Assembly (NCBI GenBank): GCA_029560585.1
Contig: JAKQKQ010000246.1
Location: 1-64,000 of the forward strand
Direction: 5' to 3'
Length of the DNA stretch: 64,000 nucleotides
From: Verrucomicrobiota bacterium
Lineage (GTDB): Bacteria; Verrucomicrobiota; Verrucomicrobiia; JADLBR01
Positions 1-8,170 of this stretch are shown in pieces; positions within the stretch are counted from its first letter, which is position 1; each line of letters begins with the position of its first letter. Both the position numbers and the translations under genes were made by a program. The notes beneath the pieces are model-generated. The model was not told where the DNA came from and did no database searches. It saw nothing but the letters and a program-made list of their open reading frames with translations.

Positions 1-1194
1 CGGATCGTTCAGCAGAAGGGCCGACTCGCATCCCATCGTGTCGAGAAGGTTGAGGGCGTAGCCCTCGTGGTCGTACCACGTCTCGGGCGGCCCGTCGGTG
101 TGATACGCGTGAAGGACCTTCGTCGAGGGCACGCCCAGCGCCCCGCTCCCCTGTAGCCCCACCGCGAAGGCGAGCACGCAGTTCCCGGGCGGCGGATCGA
201 TCACGTTCTCTGCGTAGTTGCCGTGCTGCGCCGGGATGGTCCCGGCGAAGTTAAGCTCGATGTCGAAGTGGTCATCGGCAGACCCCGGCAGCACGAACGA
301 GCGCATGAACAGGACGGGCCCAGGGCCGTCCACGTTGATCGGGCTGTATGCATTCAGCGATCGCCATGCGGGCGAATCGACCATCGACACGGGGATGCGG
401 ACGTTGTGCAGGATCGCGGAGGCCTCCGCCGCGAGATCCCCGCCAGAGATCAGGGGCTCGTCGTCCGGGTGGAGCACCACCGTCACGTCCACGTCGGCGT
501 ACTTGGAGGGGTCCGCCACCGAGCTGCACCTGATCTTGCACGCCCCCGCCCGGACGCCGATGACCACGCAGTACTGGTCGGTCTGCTGCGGCAGATCGGC
601 CAGGTTGGTGAATCCCAGCCCGGCGATGATGTCGGTCAGTTTCCCGCGCTCGATCCGGGCGACGGAGGGATTCGTGGATTTAAAATCGACCCTCTTGTCA
701 TCGAGGTCGGCGACATCTGCCGACAGTATCCTCCACGTGCCCTCTTTGACCCCGTACTGGTCGGTTTCCCGCTTCTCGTAGAGCGCCAGGGCCGCCACGC
801 TCGGCGTCACGGTGCCGACGGTGCCGTCTTTGAAGTCGAGGCTGACCTCCTGCCCCGCGTTCGCGGCGTACGACCCGGCCAGCACGAACTCGATGTGGTC
901 GGTGCTGAACGCCGTGGCGGTGACCACCTCTTTCTCGGCGAGGTTCCCGGTCAGGGTGTCCTTGACGTTGACCCTGAGGGTCGCGGGTTTCTCGGCGCTG
1001 GCCACCATCGCCTGGAACGCGCCCCGCTCGTCGTTGATGCGGTACACGTCCACGCGATTGGTGCCCTCGGCGGTGGCCGTGAGGGCGATGCCGGTGGCAG
1101 GCAGCGGCACGAACCGGTCGCCGGCCCGCTCGAACCCGTACCACTGGCCGTTCGAGGAGTTGTAGACGACCCGGACTATGTTGGTGACGGCCAT
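1..1194 (-). CDS. Phage tail protein with Ig-like segment, partial
   Basis: The frame is open from an ATG at 1194 to the window edge (398 codons), so the C-terminus is missing. The N-terminus begins MAVTNIVRVVYNSSNGQWYG. A region around residues 175-200 (DFKSTNPSVARIERGKLTDI) has the pattern of a bacterial Ig-like BIG2 fold, common in phage tail tubes and tail decorations. The later part has no recognised domain. It follows the tape measure and two further tail genes at the promoter-distal end of the leftward late operon, 19 bases after a small gene, so a tail or host-contact role is inferred. It could also be a tail-associated adhesin. Confidence 0.7.
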   Translation of the reverse strand, partial: MAVTNIVRVVYNSSNGQWYGFERAGDRFVPLPATGIALTATAEGTNRVDVYRINDERGAFQAMVASAEKPATLRVNVKDTLTGNLAEKEVVTATAFSTDHIEFVLAGSYAANAGQEVSLDFKDGTVGTVTPSVAALALYEKRETDQYGVKEGTWRILSADVADLDDKRVDFKSTNPSVARIERGKLTDIIAGLGFTNLADLPQQTDQYCVVIGVRAGACKIRCSSVADPSKYADVDVTVVLHPDDEPLISGGDLAAEASAILHNVRIPVSMVDSPAWRSLNAYSPINVDGPGPVLFMRSFVLPGSADDHFDIELNFAGTIPAQHGNYAENVIDPPPGNCVLAFAVGLQGSGALGVPSTKVLHAYHTDGPPETWYDHEGYALNLLDTMGCESALLLNDP

Positions 1195-1213
1195 TGCCAC
1201 CCTCGGCCCGCTG

Positions 1214-1390
1214 TCAATTTCCCCCCGGCTTATCCTTCCCGGCGATGTCCACGAGGATCTCGCCGTCCGATTCGGTTATGACGAATCCGGAGCCAAACTT
1301 GATCTTGGGACGCGCGATTATCGCGTCCCTGAGGGCGCGCAGAAACGGAAAGCTGAAAGCGATTTTCAGCCTCAATAGGGGGTCAGACAT
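1214..1390 (-). CDS. Small phage protein, unknown function (58 aa)
   Basis: Starts MSDPLLRLKIAFSFPF and ends GKDKPGGN. Its ATG (1390) lies inside the last codons of the upstream tail gene (ATGTCTGA, 8-base overlap), the same coupling seen throughout this operon, which supports it as a real gene. It has an amphipathic, basic N-terminal half and an acidic C-terminal half. There is no recognisable domain and no clear membrane segment. From its place after the tape measure it may be a small tail or tail-tip accessory protein, but nothing in the sequence proves this. Confidence 0.6.
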   Translation of the reverse strand: MSDPLLRLKIAFSFPFLRALRDAIIARPKIKFGSGFVITESDGEILVDIAGKDKPGGN

Positions 1391-2129
1391 ACAGGTCCTC
1401 CAGCGCGTCCTTCTGGCTGCCCCCGCCCGCCCCGCCGAAGTAGCACACGTACCACGGGTCCATCATCATGGCCCACCCCTCTTCCATCACCCAAAACCCA
1501 CCCGACTCGACATTGCGAGCGCTCGTCATCGTCCACCGGAATCGCGGGTTGATGCTGCCCACGTTGAAGCCCCATCGCGCGAGACCCGCGCCATCGCGGC
1601 CGAGATCGACCTTGAGGATCTCGACCCCCCCGAGCCTCGGCGGCGCCCCGGCGCTGCGGGTCTCGCCCGCCGGGAGTCCAGAGTAATACCGGTACGTCCT
1701 GGTCGCGGCCCTGTAGTGGACCGTCGCGGAGATCTCGCCGACGGCGTTGACCATGCCAGACCTGGCCGCCGCGCGCATCAGCACCGGGAAAGAGTTGCTC
1801 TGGAGCGAGGTGCCGGTCTCCACGAGGCCTCGCGGGAAGCGCGAGTATCGGCCCTGCCGGTAGGTCCACTCGTCGTCGTATGCCATCGTGATGCGGGCCT
1901 TCCCGATCTTGCCCTCCTCGACCCGGTTCTCCGTCAGTCGGAGTTTGGGGAACCGGCGGTTGCGGGTGCCCTCGCGGTTCAGCAATCGGTAGGGGTTGAT
2001 GTCGAAGGTCTCGTAGACCTCCTCGCGGTGGATCTTCCCGTTGGCCGACTCGACGTGGGAGGCATCGCCCGTGGCGATGAGCCCGCGGTGCTGCCCGTGG
2101 ACGACGTAGCTCTCCCGCTCCTCGCTCAC
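1383..2129 (-). CDS. Phage minor tail protein, probable (248 aa)
   Basis: The frame starts with GTG at 2129, sharing GTGA with the stop codon of the tape measure gene, so translation is probably coupled. The protein (MSEERESYVVHGQHRGLIAT) is soluble, rich in beta-prone stretches, and has no signal peptide. The position directly downstream of the tape measure is where siphophages encode distal tail or tail-tip proteins. No specific family is recognised. It overlaps the next small gene by 8 bases. Confidence 0.6.
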   Translation of the reverse strand: MSEERESYVVHGQHRGLIATGDASHVESANGKIHREEVYETFDINPYRLLNREGTRNRRFPKLRLTENRVEEGKIGKARITMAYDDEWTYRQGRYSRFPRGLVETGTSLQSNSFPVLMRAAARSGMVNAVGEISATVHYRAATRTYRYYSGLPAGETRSAGAPPRLGGVEILKVDLGRDGAGLARWGFNVGSINPRFRWTMTSARNVESGGFWVMEEGWAMMMDPWYVCYFGGAGGGSQKDALEDLYV

Positions 2130-4027
2130 GATTCACCCGTCGCCCTGGCGATGTTGGACGCCATCGTCTCAAGCGACTTCTGGATCGCCCCGAGGATGGT
2201 CGTCTGGCCCTGGCCGCTGTCGGCCGCGGCATCGCCGCCCTTGAAGCGCTCCGCGCTGTCTCGGGCCGCCCGCGCGGCGCTGCCGCTCTCCCACGCCCCC
2301 GAATCGAAGGCCCGGGCCCCGGAGACATTTTTGTGGGAGTCCATGTAGTCGCGGGTGCCCTGATCCATGATGTCCGGCGCCCCCTCCGCCCCCCTGCGGT
2401 ACGACCTGATCCTGGCCCCGGCCTTCCGGGCGTCCCGATCCTCCCCGCGGACCTTCTTCTTGGCCTCGCCCGCCGTCATGCCTTGGCCGATGTATTCCTC
2501 GATCCGCTCGCCCCTGGATTTGCCCGTGTCGCCGCCCACCGCCGCCGTGAGGTTGTTGCGCGCCTGCAGAAGCGCGACATAGGCCTCCGCCTCGCGCGTC
2601 GTGCCTTTTGCAAACCCGAGCTCTTTCTCCGCGGCCCGCACGCGGAGCCTCGCCTCCTCGACGGCGTGGTCCCTGCCGTCCTTCTTGAGTTCCGCGATGG
2701 CCGCCTCCAGCGCCAGCTCGCGCAGCTTCTGGGCGGCGTCGGCCTTCTCCTTGCGGAGCTTGTCCTCGGCCTCCTTGGCGTCTTTCTTCGCGCGCCCCTG
2801 CGCCTCGGCGATCTTCCGCTGCAGGTCCTCGATCGACTTGAGCAGCGCCTGCTCCTCGGTGCGGAGCTCGAGGCCCTCCTCCTGCGAGATATTGCCCCTC
2901 CTGATCCTGTTCTGGACCTCGGCCAGCTTGCCCAGCATCGCGGTCAGATTCTCCTCCTCGCTCCGGTTCGCCTCGTCCCTGGCCTCCTTGGCTTTCCAGT
3001 ACGCCTCGATGAGCCTGTCGATCGCCCTCTTTTTCGCGGGCGCGTCGTCGCCGCCCTCGCCAACGACACCCTTGCCCTGGTCGACGGCGCCGGCCGGCCG
3101 ATAGTTGGCGCCCTCGGTCATGAAGCCCGCGTCCTCGGCGTTGGACGCCATCCACTTGGCCATCTCCTCGCCGTGGATCTTCTTGTAGAGCGCCCTCTCC
3201 GCGGCCACGCGCCTGGCGCGGTCGGGGATCTCGCCCAGCACCGCGCCCTTCTCCGCGGCGAACCGCTTCCGGCTGGCCGCCCCCACCGTCTCGCTCGCCT
3301 CGAGGCTCGCCCTGAACTTCCGCCATCCCGCGTAGGTGCCCCACACCCAGTCCTGGAAGCGGGACTTCATGTTGCCGAGCATCAGGTTCCACTGGTCGGC
3401 GACGACCCCCATGCCCATCAGGGCCGCGTCCGAGGCGGGCTTGATGGACTCGAACAGCTCGCGCAGCTCCTCCGGGCCGCGCTGCAGGAGGTTGGCCAGC
3501 TCGGTGCCGCTTCGGGACAGCAGCGTCTGGAGCGCGAGGAACCCCCGGCCGCTCGCCTCGGCCCTCTGGTACCCCCCGGCCAGCGCGACGATCATGTCCG
3601 GCAGCCGCATCCGCGATAGCTCCGATGCCTTGAGGCCCATCGCCTCCAGCATCTCGGCCTGCTCTTTCCCGCCCTCGCCCGCCTTGGCCAGGTTCACCCG
3701 CAGTTTCACCGCGGCCTTGACCACCGCCTCCATGTCCGAGCCCATGAGCGACGCCGCGCCGCCCACCCGCACGAGGTCGGAGGGCATCTCCCGCAGCGTC
3801 TCGGCCAGGTCGCTCACCCTGTCGGCCTCGGAGAAGGCCCCGCGCACCGCGTTGCCGATCCCGTAGAGGGCGGCGGCGACCCCGCCCCCGACCGCCGCGC
3901 CGGAGAACACCTTGGAGAACTCCGAGCCGAGCTGGCGGTTGAAGTCCCGCGCCTCCTTGCGCATCCGGGCCAATCCCCGGTTGAAGTCGGAGTCGTCCAG
4001 CCGCGATCTTGTGACCAGGTCAGCCAC
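2126..4027 (-). CDS. Phage tail tape measure protein
   Basis: 633 aa. Tape measure proteins set tail length and help DNA pass into the cell. The N-terminus has short charged helices (residues 1-45), then a glycine/alanine-rich hydrophobic stretch (about 45-65, AAVGGGVAAALYGIGNAVRG), then a domain with SDLAETLREMPSDLVRV resembling the conserved tape-measure core. Residues about 330-520 are highly charged, Lys/Glu/Ala/Arg-rich coiled coil. GTG start at 4027 overlaps the upstream gene by 8 bases. It is shorter than many tape measures, which suggests a short tail. Confidence 0.85.
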   Translation of the reverse strand: MADLVTRSRLDDSDFNRGLARMRKEARDFNRQLGSEFSKVFSGAAVGGGVAAALYGIGNAVRGAFSEADRVSDLAETLREMPSDLVRVGGAASLMGSDMEAVVKAAVKLRVNLAKAGEGGKEQAEMLEAMGLKASELSRMRLPDMIVALAGGYQRAEASGRGFLALQTLLSRSGTELANLLQRGPEELRELFESIKPASDAALMGMGVVADQWNLMLGNMKSRFQDWVWGTYAGWRKFRASLEASETVGAASRKRFAAEKGAVLGEIPDRARRVAAERALYKKIHGEEMAKWMASNAEDAGFMTEGANYRPAGAVDQGKGVVGEGGDDAPAKKRAIDRLIEAYWKAKEARDEANRSEEENLTAMLGKLAEVQNRIRRGNISQEEGLELRTEEQALLKSIEDLQRKIAEAQGRAKKDAKEAEDKLRKEKADAAQKLRELALEAAIAELKKDGRDHAVEEARLRVRAAEKELGFAKGTTREAEAYVALLQARNNLTAAVGGDTGKSRGERIEEYIGQGMTAGEAKKKVRGEDRDARKAGARIRSYRRGAEGAPDIMDQGTRDYMDSHKNVSGARAFDSGAWESGSAARAARDSAERFKGGDAAADSGQGQTTILGAIQKSLETMASNIARATGES

Positions 4028-4667
4028 GGCGCTTCCTCCTCACGACCTTCGCCCCCTCGGGCAGCGCCCCCCGTCTTGTCCCGGTGATCCCGCGGGCGGC
4101 GAGGGACGCGATCTCCTCCTCCTCGGCCTCCGTCACCCAGCGGCAGCCGTACTCGCCCTCGTTGAGCGCGGCGGCGTAGTGCAGCAGTTGCCCGTAGCGC
4201 AGGAACCACGCCCACTCCGGGTCCTTGCCGAAGGCCCGCGCCACGGCGGTGACCATCCCCAGGTGAAACGGCGTCGTGCACGGCTTGCCCTCTTTCGCCC
4301 GCTCCTTCAGCTCGGGCACGACGGCGCAATCCTCGCGGTAGTCCGCCCACGCCATCCGCGCGCGGTGGACGGCCCGCGGGGAAAGCGCCATGCGGCGGAT
4401 CGCGGCGATGTCCCGCTTGTCGGGCCGCCGCCAGTCGATGGCCCACAGTTCCTCGAATGAGCCGCACGCGCAGACCTTGGCCGCGCCCACCAGCTCTGGG
4501 AGCGTCGCCGCCGAGGGCGCCCAGGGGAGCGGGCTGTCGATGGATCGCAGCGCGGCAGAGTGCGCCGCGCAGAAGGGCCTCAGCTCACGGCCGGATATGC
4601 GGTGCCCGTCGCACGGCACCAAGAACGCCGCCGCCAGCCTGCCTACCACCAGTGACGTGAGGGCCAT
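4020..4667 (-). CDS. Putative tail assembly protein (215 aa)
   Basis: Lies immediately upstream of the tape measure and overlaps it by 8 bases, the usual place for tail assembly chaperones (lambda G/GT position). The protein begins MALTSLVVGRLAAAFLVPCD, contains several cysteines (CAAH, CACG), and ends in a very basic tail (KVVRRKRRG). A mid-protein segment (MVTAVARAFGKDPEWAWFLR) looks helical. No frameshift motif was identified. The assembly role rests on position only. Confidence 0.5.
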   Translation of the reverse strand: MALTSLVVGRLAAAFLVPCDGHRISGRELRPFCAAHSAALRSIDSPLPWAPSAATLPELVGAAKVCACGSFEELWAIDWRRPDKRDIAAIRRMALSPRAVHRARMAWADYREDCAVVPELKERAKEGKPCTTPFHLGMVTAVARAFGKDPEWAWFLRYGQLLHYAAALNEGEYGCRWVTEAEEEEIASLAARGITGTRRGALPEGAKVVRRKRRG

Positions 4668-4679
4668 GGTCCATCGGGC

Positions 4680-5048
4680 TCAGGTGATCTTCTTGAACGC
4701 GACCAGGGTGCAGGAGGCCTCCTCGAAATCGCGCACCTTGTCCCCGATCTTCTTGTTGGTGACGATGTACCTGATCCCCTCGACCGTCACCGTGCCCAGC
4801 GCGTCGAACTTCGCCTCATCGGTGAGCAGGCCCTGCACGTCGTAGTTGCGCTTCCACCGGTCGGGCTTCTGGATGCCCAGCGCCGCGATCTCCCCGTCGC
4901 GGTCGGTCGCCTCCGCCTGGGCCTCGGGCTCGCGCGCCCGGTCCACCGAATTGACCTCGATGCCGATGTCGTCGGACATCGCCTTGAGGGCCGCCTTCAG
5001 GCCCATCGTCACCGCGAGGGAACCGTGCTTGTCGAACGCGTCGGCCAT
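4680..5048 (-). CDS. Phage tail-region protein, possible tail terminator or tube-associated (122 aa)
   Basis: A short soluble protein (MADAFDKHGSLAVTMGLKAA) with alternating strands toward the C-terminus, ending CTLVAFKKIT. It lies between the gp10-like gene and the tape-measure assembly gene in the late operon. The size and position fit a minor neck or tail protein. No domain is recognised with confidence. Confidence 0.5.
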   Translation of the reverse strand: MADAFDKHGSLAVTMGLKAALKAMSDDIGIEVNSVDRAREPEAQAEATDRDGEIAALGIQKPDRWKRNYDVQGLLTDEAKFDALGTVTVEGIRYIVTNKKIGDKVRDFEEASCTLVAFKKIT

Positions 5049-5063
5049 GCACGCGCGCGGATG

Positions 5064-5825
5064 TCAACGCTTGCGCGACCCGCGCGGCGGGCGGTACCCG
5101 GCCAGCTCATTGCGCATGCCCCCGATGTGCGCGCGGGCCGCCCACTGGATCGCCCGGTTCAGCCGGGCGATCATCGCGGGTTCGTACTCCGCGCCGCTGC
5201 CGGTCCAGTCGAAGTATTTGAGCGCCTTGCGCACGTCCATGACGAACCGGCCGCGTCCCGTGTGCCTCCCGAAATACGCCGCCACCGGGATGCCGAGCTT
5301 TCGCAGCGCGGGGATGAGCCCGCCCTTGAGTTTGCCCACGTCGGCCTCGATCTCCTTCACGTGCGCGTCGACCGCAGCCGGGTTGAGGACCAGCCGCAAA
5401 GGCGGCGGCGGATGGCGGTTGCCCCAGCGGCCGCGTTTGTAGCCGCGCATGGCCCGGCCCATATCGAACGCGCCGATGGTCACCTTGGCCAGCGGTGAGC
5501 CGCCCTTCGCGAGGATCTCGCGCATGCCGCGCACGTCGCCCCGGAAGTACGCGTGCCAGAAGGCGGTGCTCAAAGGCCGCTTGAGTTGCCGCAGGAATCT
5601 GTTGAGCACCGCGCCGCGCGGATAGCCACGCGAATAATCGCGCCGGATCGCTCTCCGGCCAGCGCCCGCCGTGGGCGGCGGTATCACGTCGATCACGCGC
5701 CGAAATAGGCCGCGGGTGTATTTCTCGAATGTTCGCCCGCTGAAATCGTCGTGGTGCGCCTCGATATCCCTGACCGTCCGCTCCCAGTCGGTCAGATCGA
5801 CCTCGAAAGAGACATCCGAGCCCAC
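5064..5825 (-). CDS. Phage neck/minor tail protein, HK97 gp10-like (inferred)
   Basis: 253 aa and strongly basic. It starts MGSDVSFEVDLTDWERTVRD and has many Arg/Gly residues, for example RAIRRDYSRGYPRGAV. The length and place between head-completion genes and the tape measure suggest a neck or minor tail component comparable in role to HK97 gp10. There is no diagnostic motif. It starts one base after the capsid-cement-like gene ends, so the two are co-translated. Confidence 0.45.
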   Translation of the reverse strand: MGSDVSFEVDLTDWERTVRDIEAHHDDFSGRTFEKYTRGLFRRVIDVIPPPTAGAGRRAIRRDYSRGYPRGAVLNRFLRQLKRPLSTAFWHAYFRGDVRGMREILAKGGSPLAKVTIGAFDMGRAMRGYKRGRWGNRHPPPPLRLVLNPAAVDAHVKEIEADVGKLKGGLIPALRKLGIPVAAYFGRHTGRGRFVMDVRKALKYFDWTGSGAEYEPAMIARLNRAIQWAARAHIGGMRNELAGYRPPRGSRKR

Positions 5826-5826
5826 G

Positions 5827-6240
5827 TTAAGCGATCGCCACGCCTGCAGCGATGGGTTTCAAGACCATCTTGGTAGCGCTCTTGGCCACGCCCAGTATCG
5901 TCGGGTACCAGCCCGCGGCGAGATCGGTGCTGGGTGCGATGTCTCCCGGAGCGTCCGCGCCGACCACCAAGATGTCGCCGATGCTCATTGCGCATCCGGG
6001 CGTGAAATCGTCGTCCTCATAGACCAAGAAGCCAGGCTGACCGGCCGCGCCGTCGTTGAGCGCGATTCCCTCGGCGGCGTGCGTCGCCGCATCGTTGGCG
6101 TCGGCCTTGTAATAGCGGCCATCCGCCGCCTTCCGGTACAGCGGTTGACCCGCCGTCACCGCGTCCCCGAAGATGATGTCCTTCTTGCGCCCGTTTGCCC
6201 CCGCCAGGACGTTCGCCGCAGTGATCACTTTCGCCGCCAT
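5827..6240 (-). CDS. Capsid decoration/cement-like protein, DUF2190-like
   Basis: 137 aa with the features of small phage capsid-cement proteins of the DUF2190 type: Ala/Gly-rich, short beta segments such as DIIFGDAVTAGQPLYRKA, and a central phrase AAEGIALNDGAAGQPGFLVY. Such proteins bind the capsid lattice from outside. It begins MAAKVITAANVLAGANG. It is separated from the major capsid gene by other head genes, which is a little unusual. Family assignment is by pattern recall. Confidence 0.6.
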   Translation of the reverse strand: MAAKVITAANVLAGANGRKKDIIFGDAVTAGQPLYRKAADGRYYKADANDAATHAAEGIALNDGAAGQPGFLVYEDDDFTPGCAMSIGDILVVGADAPGDIAPSTDLAAGWYPTILGVAKSATKMVLKPIAAGVAIA

Positions 6241-6262
6241 GATCGCGGCGCGATGTCAATCA

Positions 6263-6673
6263 TCACGCGTCCAGCGCCGCCGCCCAGGCCTTGAACTTGA
6301 GCGTCCGCACCCACTCGTGCCGCGTCCTGCTCCGTGCGATGTCGAAATCCCGAACACCGAAGACCTTTGCCCTAGGTCCCGAAAGCATGTCGGGCAGGGC
6401 CACATCGCGCAGCCTGCGGAGAACTTTGCCCCAGGCCCCAGCCAATGCCTCTGGGCTGTTGCTTTGCTCGGCCTCCATGATGACGTCCACTCGGCAATCC
6501 AGGAGCCACCGCCCCGGCCGCTTGTCTTCCTCGGTCGCCCCGTCCACCATCGCCACGATCCGGGTGTCGGGCGCGTCCTCGTCGGAATCCACGTTGACGA
6601 CCGGAAGTCCGGTAGCCGCCCCTTCGACCGCCGCCTTCAGCCTCTCCTCCACCGCATCGCAGGGGTCGGTCAT
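6263..6673 (-). CDS. Phage tail terminator/minor tail protein, probable (136 aa)
   Basis: The start at 6673 (MTDPCDAVEERLKAAVEGAA) is preferred over an upstream in-frame ATG because it forms ATGA with the stop of the preceding gene. The protein is an alpha/beta polypeptide with an N-terminal amphipathic helix and a central DTRIVAMVDGATEE, the layout of gpU-like tail terminator proteins. It is soluble and has no signal peptide. Placement between head completion and tail tube genes agrees. Confidence 0.55.
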   Translation of the reverse strand: MTDPCDAVEERLKAAVEGAATGLPVVNVDSDEDAPDTRIVAMVDGATEEDKRPGRWLLDCRVDVIMEAEQSNSPEALAGAWGKVLRRLRDVALPDMLSGPRAKVFGVRDFDIARSRTRHEWVRTLKFKAWAAALDA

Positions 6674-6978
6674 GTGATCATCTCCGCGTGGATCGTGATG
6701 ATCGGCCAATTCGAGTTGTCGGTCAGCCCCGTGACTTTGTAGGCCCGCCCGTCGGCCGTCAGCCGGTCCCCCCTCGACGGCAGCGGCGGCCCCACATCCG
6801 CCCGTAGCGCCCGCACCATGACTGTCGAGGACGGGTCAAAACCCCCGGCCACCAGCCCGTAATCGACCGAAGGGCTGCCGATCAGTGCCCGGAACGTCCG
6901 GCCCTTCCACTCGACCCCGACGCCGCGCTCGATGAGGAGTTCGGAGAGGTCGCCGCAAAGCGAATCAGGTAGGCTCAC
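6670..6978 (-). CDS. Head-tail joining protein, probable (102 aa)
   Basis: A small beta-rich protein (MSLPDSLCGDLSELLIERGV) with the segment SRGDRLTADGRAYKVTGL, a pattern seen in head-tail attachment (gpFII or HK97 gp9-like) proteins. It is the first gene of the tail sub-operon. It lies downstream of a strong leftward terminator-like hairpin at 7124-7147, so it may need its own promoter or antitermination. It overlaps the next gene by ATGA. Confidence 0.55.
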   Translation of the reverse strand: MSLPDSLCGDLSELLIERGVGVEWKGRTFRALIGSPSVDYGLVAGGFDPSSTVMVRALRADVGPPLPSRGDRLTADGRAYKVTGLTDNSNWPIITIHAEMIT

Positions 6979-7024
6979 AAAGGAACTCGGCTGTCAAAGA
7001 ATGAGCAATCCCAACAACCGATAA

Positions 7025-7040
7025 CCGCAATATATTGTGG
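7025..7040. promoter_or_regulatory. Near-perfect palindrome in head/tail gap
   Basis: CCGCAATA/TATTGTGG, two 8-base arms with one mismatch and no spacer, lies in an AT-rich pocket between the leftward tail genes and the rightward DUF2188 gene. It could be an operator for a moron-specific regulator. Five T residues follow on the + strand but no + strand gene ends here, so a terminator is unlikely. Confidence 0.3.
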
Positions 7041-7049
7041 TTTTTCAGT

Positions 7050-7078
7050 TTGACTATGCAACCCAATGTGGTTAATTG
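7050..7078 (+). promoter_or_regulatory. Possible rightward promoter for the DUF2188 moron
   Basis: TTGACT, 17 bases, TAATTG. The -35 box is good and the -10 weak. It is about 180 bases upstream of the DUF2188 start with no other rightward gene between. The region 6979-7256 is visibly more AT-rich than the surrounding phage genes, as is usual for moron flanks. Confidence 0.3.
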
Positions 7079-7123
7079 CTCTACTGCTCGATTCCGAGCA
7101 TTTTCGGGACTGGGCAAGAAAAA

Positions 7124-7147
7124 GGCTGGGACCGGGTGGTCCCAGCC
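7124..7147 (-). terminator. Rho-independent terminator, leftward
   Basis: GGCTGGGACC and GGTCCCAGCC form a perfect 10-bp stem around a 4-base loop. Read leftwards, the stem is followed at once by TTTTTCTT, so it should stop transcription coming from the head genes. There is no T-run on the rightward side. It lies inside the late operon, between head and tail genes. Confidence 0.75.
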
Positions 7148-7256
7148 GCAAGAACAACGGCAACCGACCGGGGAACGGTCCATTCCCGCTGTCTCGTCAA
7201 GTTAGACAGCTGTCGAGTAGCAGGAACACCGTCACTCGGTCAACTGGAGAATAGCG

Positions 7257-7481
7257 ATGGACAAATACCATCTGACCAAGAAAGAAAATGAGTGGAAGCT
7301 CACAAGGGAGGGTGCCGATCGCGCCGCCTTGAAGGCCGACACGAAGGAAGAGGCTCTTCGACAGAGCGTAGAGTTCATGAATCAGCATGGAGGATCGATG
7401 AAGGTCCACACGGAGGATGGGCAGTTCCAAGAGGAACGGACCTATCCCGGAAGTGCAGATCCTTATCCGCCCAAAGGCTGA
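7257..7481 (+). CDS. DUF2188 family protein (moron)
   Basis: 74 aa, begins MDKYHLTKKENEWKLTREGA. It matches the DUF2188 pattern: a strand with Trp, basic residues, TKEEALRQSVEFM helix, then a strand with VHTEDGQFQEERTYP and a Pro-rich end. Function of the family is unknown. GGAG sits 8 bases before the ATG. It is rightward between leftward head and tail genes and its base composition is more AT-rich, which marks it as a recently acquired moron with its own expression signals. Confidence 0.8.
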   Translation: MDKYHLTKKENEWKLTREGADRAALKADTKEEALRQSVEFMNQHGGSMKVHTEDGQFQEERTYPGSADPYPPKG

Positions 7482-7520
7482 TATCACGACGAACGCTTCT
7501 TTCGACGAGATGCTCGATCA

Positions 7521-7549
7521 GGGCCTCTTGCCATTGCGGCTTGAGGCCC
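7521..7549 (+). terminator. Possible terminator after the DUF2188 gene
   Basis: GGGCCTC and GAGGCCC form a 7-bp perfect stem with a 15-base loop, about 40 bases after the DUF2188 stop. The following sequence is pyrimidine-rich rather than a pure T-run, so termination is uncertain. Confidence 0.35.
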
Positions 7550-7609
7550 TCTCTCCCTCTCTATTTCCACAATGCCTTCGGAAGCGATGAAGATCCCACC
7601 GCAGGACCG

Positions 7610-8122
7610 TCAGACGTACTCGCCCGACACCATCTCCACCTTGCACGCGGCGGTGCCGTCGATCTCGACCAGCGCGGGGCCATCGGCAGCGAACACCGTG
7701 GGCGAGTTGATCTCCTTCGTGGCCGCACCAACCGGCACCCGACCGGCCTCGGCCATCAGGAAGACCTTGTCCCCAGGCGCCAGAGCAAAAGGCAAGTTGG
7801 CGACCATGGTGATGGTGCCCGCCTCCGCGTCCACCGATGCGACCACCGCGCGGGCGGCCTGGTTGGTGGACAGCTTCCAGAGCATGACGACGCCATCCGC
7901 CGCGAAGCCCGCCGGGGGCGCAGTGACCACCTTCTGCCCCGCCGCGCTGGCTGCGCTCACGACCGCCTCGGCCGCATGGCGCAGGAACTTGAGGATCGAG
8001 CCCGCCTTGTCGGAGGTCGCGCTCACGAATTGGAGCCGGGTCATGGACCGGGGCCATGGCGGAACCGCCGCGTAAGACAGGGTCGTGCCGTCATCACCGA
8101 TTGCAGAGAATGGTCTCATCAC
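7610..8122 (-). CDS. Phage head protein, unknown (170 aa)
   Basis: Directly downstream of the major capsid gene in the late operon, with AGGGAG just before the ATG at 8122. Begins MMRPFSAIGDDGTTLSYAAV and is rich in Ala/Val with beta-prone C-terminal half (GTITMVANLPFALAPGDKVF). The composition resembles capsid decoration or head-completion proteins. A function cannot be set apart from decoration by inspection. Confidence 0.6.
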   Translation of the reverse strand: MMRPFSAIGDDGTTLSYAAVPPWPRSMTRLQFVSATSDKAGSILKFLRHAAEAVVSAASAAGQKVVTAPPAGFAADGVVMLWKLSTNQAARAVVASVDAEAGTITMVANLPFALAPGDKVFLMAEAGRVPVGAATKEINSPTVFAADGPALVEIDGTAACKVEMVSGEYV

Positions 8123-8170
8123 TATCTCCCTTGGATGTTCGTTGTTGAGTGTTGGCTATTGGATGTTGCG

